Positions 62,375 through 64,000 of a stretch of DNA of 64,000 bases are shown here, piece after piece. Source of the stretch: Nocardia fusca NBRC 14340 (GTDB lineage: Bacteria > Actinomycetota > Actinomycetes > Mycobacteriales > Mycobacteriaceae); assembly GCF_001618425.1 (NCBI RefSeq), contig NZ_BDCU01000040.1, positions 1-64,000 of the forward strand, given 5' to 3'. Each line of letters begins with the position of its first letter. The first letter of the stretch is position 1. The position numbers were made by a program, and so were the translations under genes. The notes under the pieces were generated by a model, which did not search any database, was not told where the DNA came from, and worked only from the letters and a program-made list of their open reading frames with translations.

Positions 62375-64000
62375 ATGTACTCGGCCGACATCAGGAGCCG
62401 CGCCCTCAGCTTCTTCGAGAAGCGAGGCCACATCGTCGTACCGTCAGCATCGTTGATCGCTGACGATCCGACCTTGCTGCTGATCAACGCGGGTATGGCA
62501 CCTTTCAAACCGTACTTTCTCGGCGAAGCCCCCGCCCCGTACAAACGGGCGACGAGCTTGCAGAAATGTGTGCGAACCGTCGACATCGAAGAAGTCGGCC
62601 AGACCAGCCGTCACGGCTCGTTCTTCCAGATGTTCGGCAACTTCTCCTTCGGCGACTACTTCAAAGAGAAGGCTATCCCCTACGCCTGGGAGTTCCTGAC
62701 CAGCTCGGTCAGTGATGGCGGGCTCGGGCTGCCCGAGGAGAAGTTGTGGGTGACGGTCTACCTCGATGACGACGAAGCCGAGGACATCTGGCGGCGTGAT
62801 GTCGGGGTGCCCAAGGATCGCATCCAGCGCTTGGGCATGTCGGAGAACTTCTGGTCGATGGGTGTACCCGGCCCGTGCGGGCCGTGCTCGGAGATCTGCT
62901 TCGACCGCGGACCCGACTTCGGTCAAGAGGGCGGACCGGTCGCTAACGACGAGCGCTACCTCGAAATCTGGAACCTCGTGTTCATGCAGAATATCCGCGG
63001 CGAAGGCCCCGCCAAAGAGGGTTACCCGATCCTCGGGGACTTGCCGTCGAAGAATATCGATACCGGCTTCGGTCTCGAACGCATGGCGCTGTTGCTCCAG
63101 AATGTGCCGACCATCTTCGACATCGACACCACCCGCCAGATCCTCGACCTTGCGGCTGAGCTCAGCGGAGCCAAGTACGGTGCCGGGGTCACCGAGGATG
63201 TACGGTTGCGGGTGGTCGCCGACCACATCCTCACCAGTGTCATGCTCATCGGAGATGGCGTCACCCCTTCCAACGAGGGACGCGGCTACATCCTGCGCCG
63301 CATCCTGCGGCGCGCTGTGCGCATGATGAAGCTCCTCGGATCCGACGATCCGGTCGTGCACGAGCTGGTCGCGCGCACCGTCAAGGCGATGAGCCCGATG
63401 TACCCCGAACTTGAAACCGAGCACAAGCGCATCGACCGTATCGCTGTCGCCGAAGAAGCCGCCTTCACTCAAACGCTGCGCTCGGGTACCGCGATCTTCG
63501 ACATAGCCGCCTCCGAATTACGCAAGGCTGACGCTCGTGTCCTGCCTGGCGACAAGGCTTTCCAGCTCCACGACACCTACGGGTTCCCCATCGATCTCAC
63601 ACTCGAGATGGCCTCCGAGGCCGGACTAAAAGTGGACGAGACCGGCTTCCGGGAGCTGATGGCCCAGCAGCGCGCCCGCGCCAAGGCCGATGCCGCCGCC
63701 CGCAAGTCCGGCGGCCACGGCGAGTCCGGGGTTTACCGTGACCTGCTCGCGCAAGGCCCCACCGAGTTCACCGGCTACGGCGAACTCACCTCGGAGGCGA
63801 CGGTGCGCGGGCTCGTCCGCGACGGCGAACGCATCCAGTCGGCCGCCGAGGGCGACATCATCGAACTCGTTCTGGACCGCACCCCGCTATATGCCGAGGC
63901 CGGTGGGCAGGAAAGCGACGCCGGGGTGATCACCGCCGACGGGGTCGACCTCGAGGTCCTCGACGTCCAGAAGGTCGCCCGCAAGCTCTGGGTTCATCAG
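62375..64000 (+). CDS. alaS: Alanyl-tRNA synthetase, partial (continues beyond window)
   Basis: 541 codons visible of an expected 880 or so. ATG with GGAAGG 5 nt upstream. Class II catalytic core: motif 1 region INAGMAPFKPYF, motif 2 HGSFFQMFGNFSFGDY, motif 3 GRGYILRRILRRAVR near 304-318. Then the start of the editing domain region (FYAE-like LYAEAGGQ). Residues INAGMAPFKPYFLGE and DIEEVGQTSRHGSFFQMFG match the Streptomyces-type AlaRS I remember, whereas Mycobacterium/Nocardia-type enzymes read VNAGMVQFVPFFLG. It may be the main enzyme of a non-corynebacterial host or an acquired second copy. Confidence 0.95.
   Translation, partial: MYSADIRSRALSFFEKRGHIVVPSASLIADDPTLLLINAGMAPFKPYFLGEAPAPYKRATSLQKCVRTVDIEEVGQTSRHGSFFQMFGNFSFGDYFKEKAIPYAWEFLTSSVSDGGLGLPEEKLWVTVYLDDDEAEDIWRRDVGVPKDRIQRLGMSENFWSMGVPGPCGPCSEICFDRGPDFGQEGGPVANDERYLEIWNLVFMQNIRGEGPAKEGYPILGDLPSKNIDTGFGLERMALLLQNVPTIFDIDTTRQILDLAAELSGAKYGAGVTEDVRLRVVADHILTSVMLIGDGVTPSNEGRGYILRRILRRAVRMMKLLGSDDPVVHELVARTVKAMSPMYPELETEHKRIDRIAVAEEAAFTQTLRSGTAIFDIAASELRKADARVLPGDKAFQLHDTYGFPIDLTLEMASEAGLKVDETGFRELMAQQRARAKADAAARKSGGHGESGVYRDLLAQGPTEFTGYGELTSEATVRGLVRDGERIQSAAEGDIIELVLDRTPLYAEAGGQESDAGVITADGVDLEVLDVQKVARKLWVHQ

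Overview
The window is high-GC actinomycete DNA. GTG and TTG starts, GA-rich Shine-Dalgarno sites, a MobF relaxase of actinobacterial type, DUF4192, DUF3085 and amidoligase proteins, NB-ARC/TPR regulators and paired P450s all point to a Nocardia-like or related mycelial actinomycete. Most of it is accessory DNA. The only aminoacyl-tRNA synthetase gene is the partial alaS at the right edge, and its protein looks more like a Streptomyces-type AlaRS than the Mycobacterium/Nocardia type I remember. No rRNA, tRNA or CRISPR array was recognised.

Region by region. (1) 0.2-3.6 kb: small accessory genes (HTH protein, zinc-ribbon membrane protein, coiled-coil/HTH protein, DUF4192 protein). (2) 3.7-17.6 kb: a DNA phosphorothioation (PT) locus. 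The rightward operon encodes a cysteine desulfurase, a DUF4007 protein, a 1192-residue P-loop ATPase and a PAPS-reductase-like PP-loop enzyme, an arrangement matching SspA-SspB-SspC-SspD. A divergent leftward operon encodes a DEAH helicase, a GHKL ATPase and a single-HKD PLD nuclease with overlapping start and stop codons. A convergent two-gene operon encodes a GIY-YIG nuclease and a DndB-like DGQHR protein. I see no SspE, DndFGH or other restriction partner that I know, so the helicase-GHKL-PLD trio and/or the GIY-YIG protein are candidates for a new PT-linked restriction module. (3) 18.0-19.3 kb: a complete IS3-family element with a 3-bp target duplication.

(4) 20-37 kb: a block of rightward mobile-element genes. 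Two tandem copies of an amidoligase plus class II glutamine amidotransferase pair are followed by a zinc-binding protein, a DprA-like protein, a ParB-like protein, a DUF3085 protein, a YraN-like protein with a degraded active site, and SSB genes. One SSB gene is split in two by a 3.2-kb insertion that carries an intact second SSB, remnants of a Tn554-type transposon and an Mrr-like endonuclease. A large nested inverted repeat lies at 34.7 kb. (5) 37-43 kb: a G-poor tract and short repeats (candidate oriT) precede traA, a very large MobF relaxase-helicase. No other conjugation genes are visible.

(6) 43-49 kb: a frameshifted glycosyltransferase, a LOTUS/OST-HTH protein and an Avs-like STAND NTPase with an N-terminal nuclease-like domain, i.e. 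another probable defence gene. (7) 49.7-62 kb: a leftward operon of two P450s that both lack a normal ExxR motif plus an acyl-CoA-oxidase-like protein, a divergent NB-ARC/TPR regulator with a HAD/COG5610-like protein, and a second STAND/TPR protein with a small partner. (8) 62.4 kb to the end: alaS.
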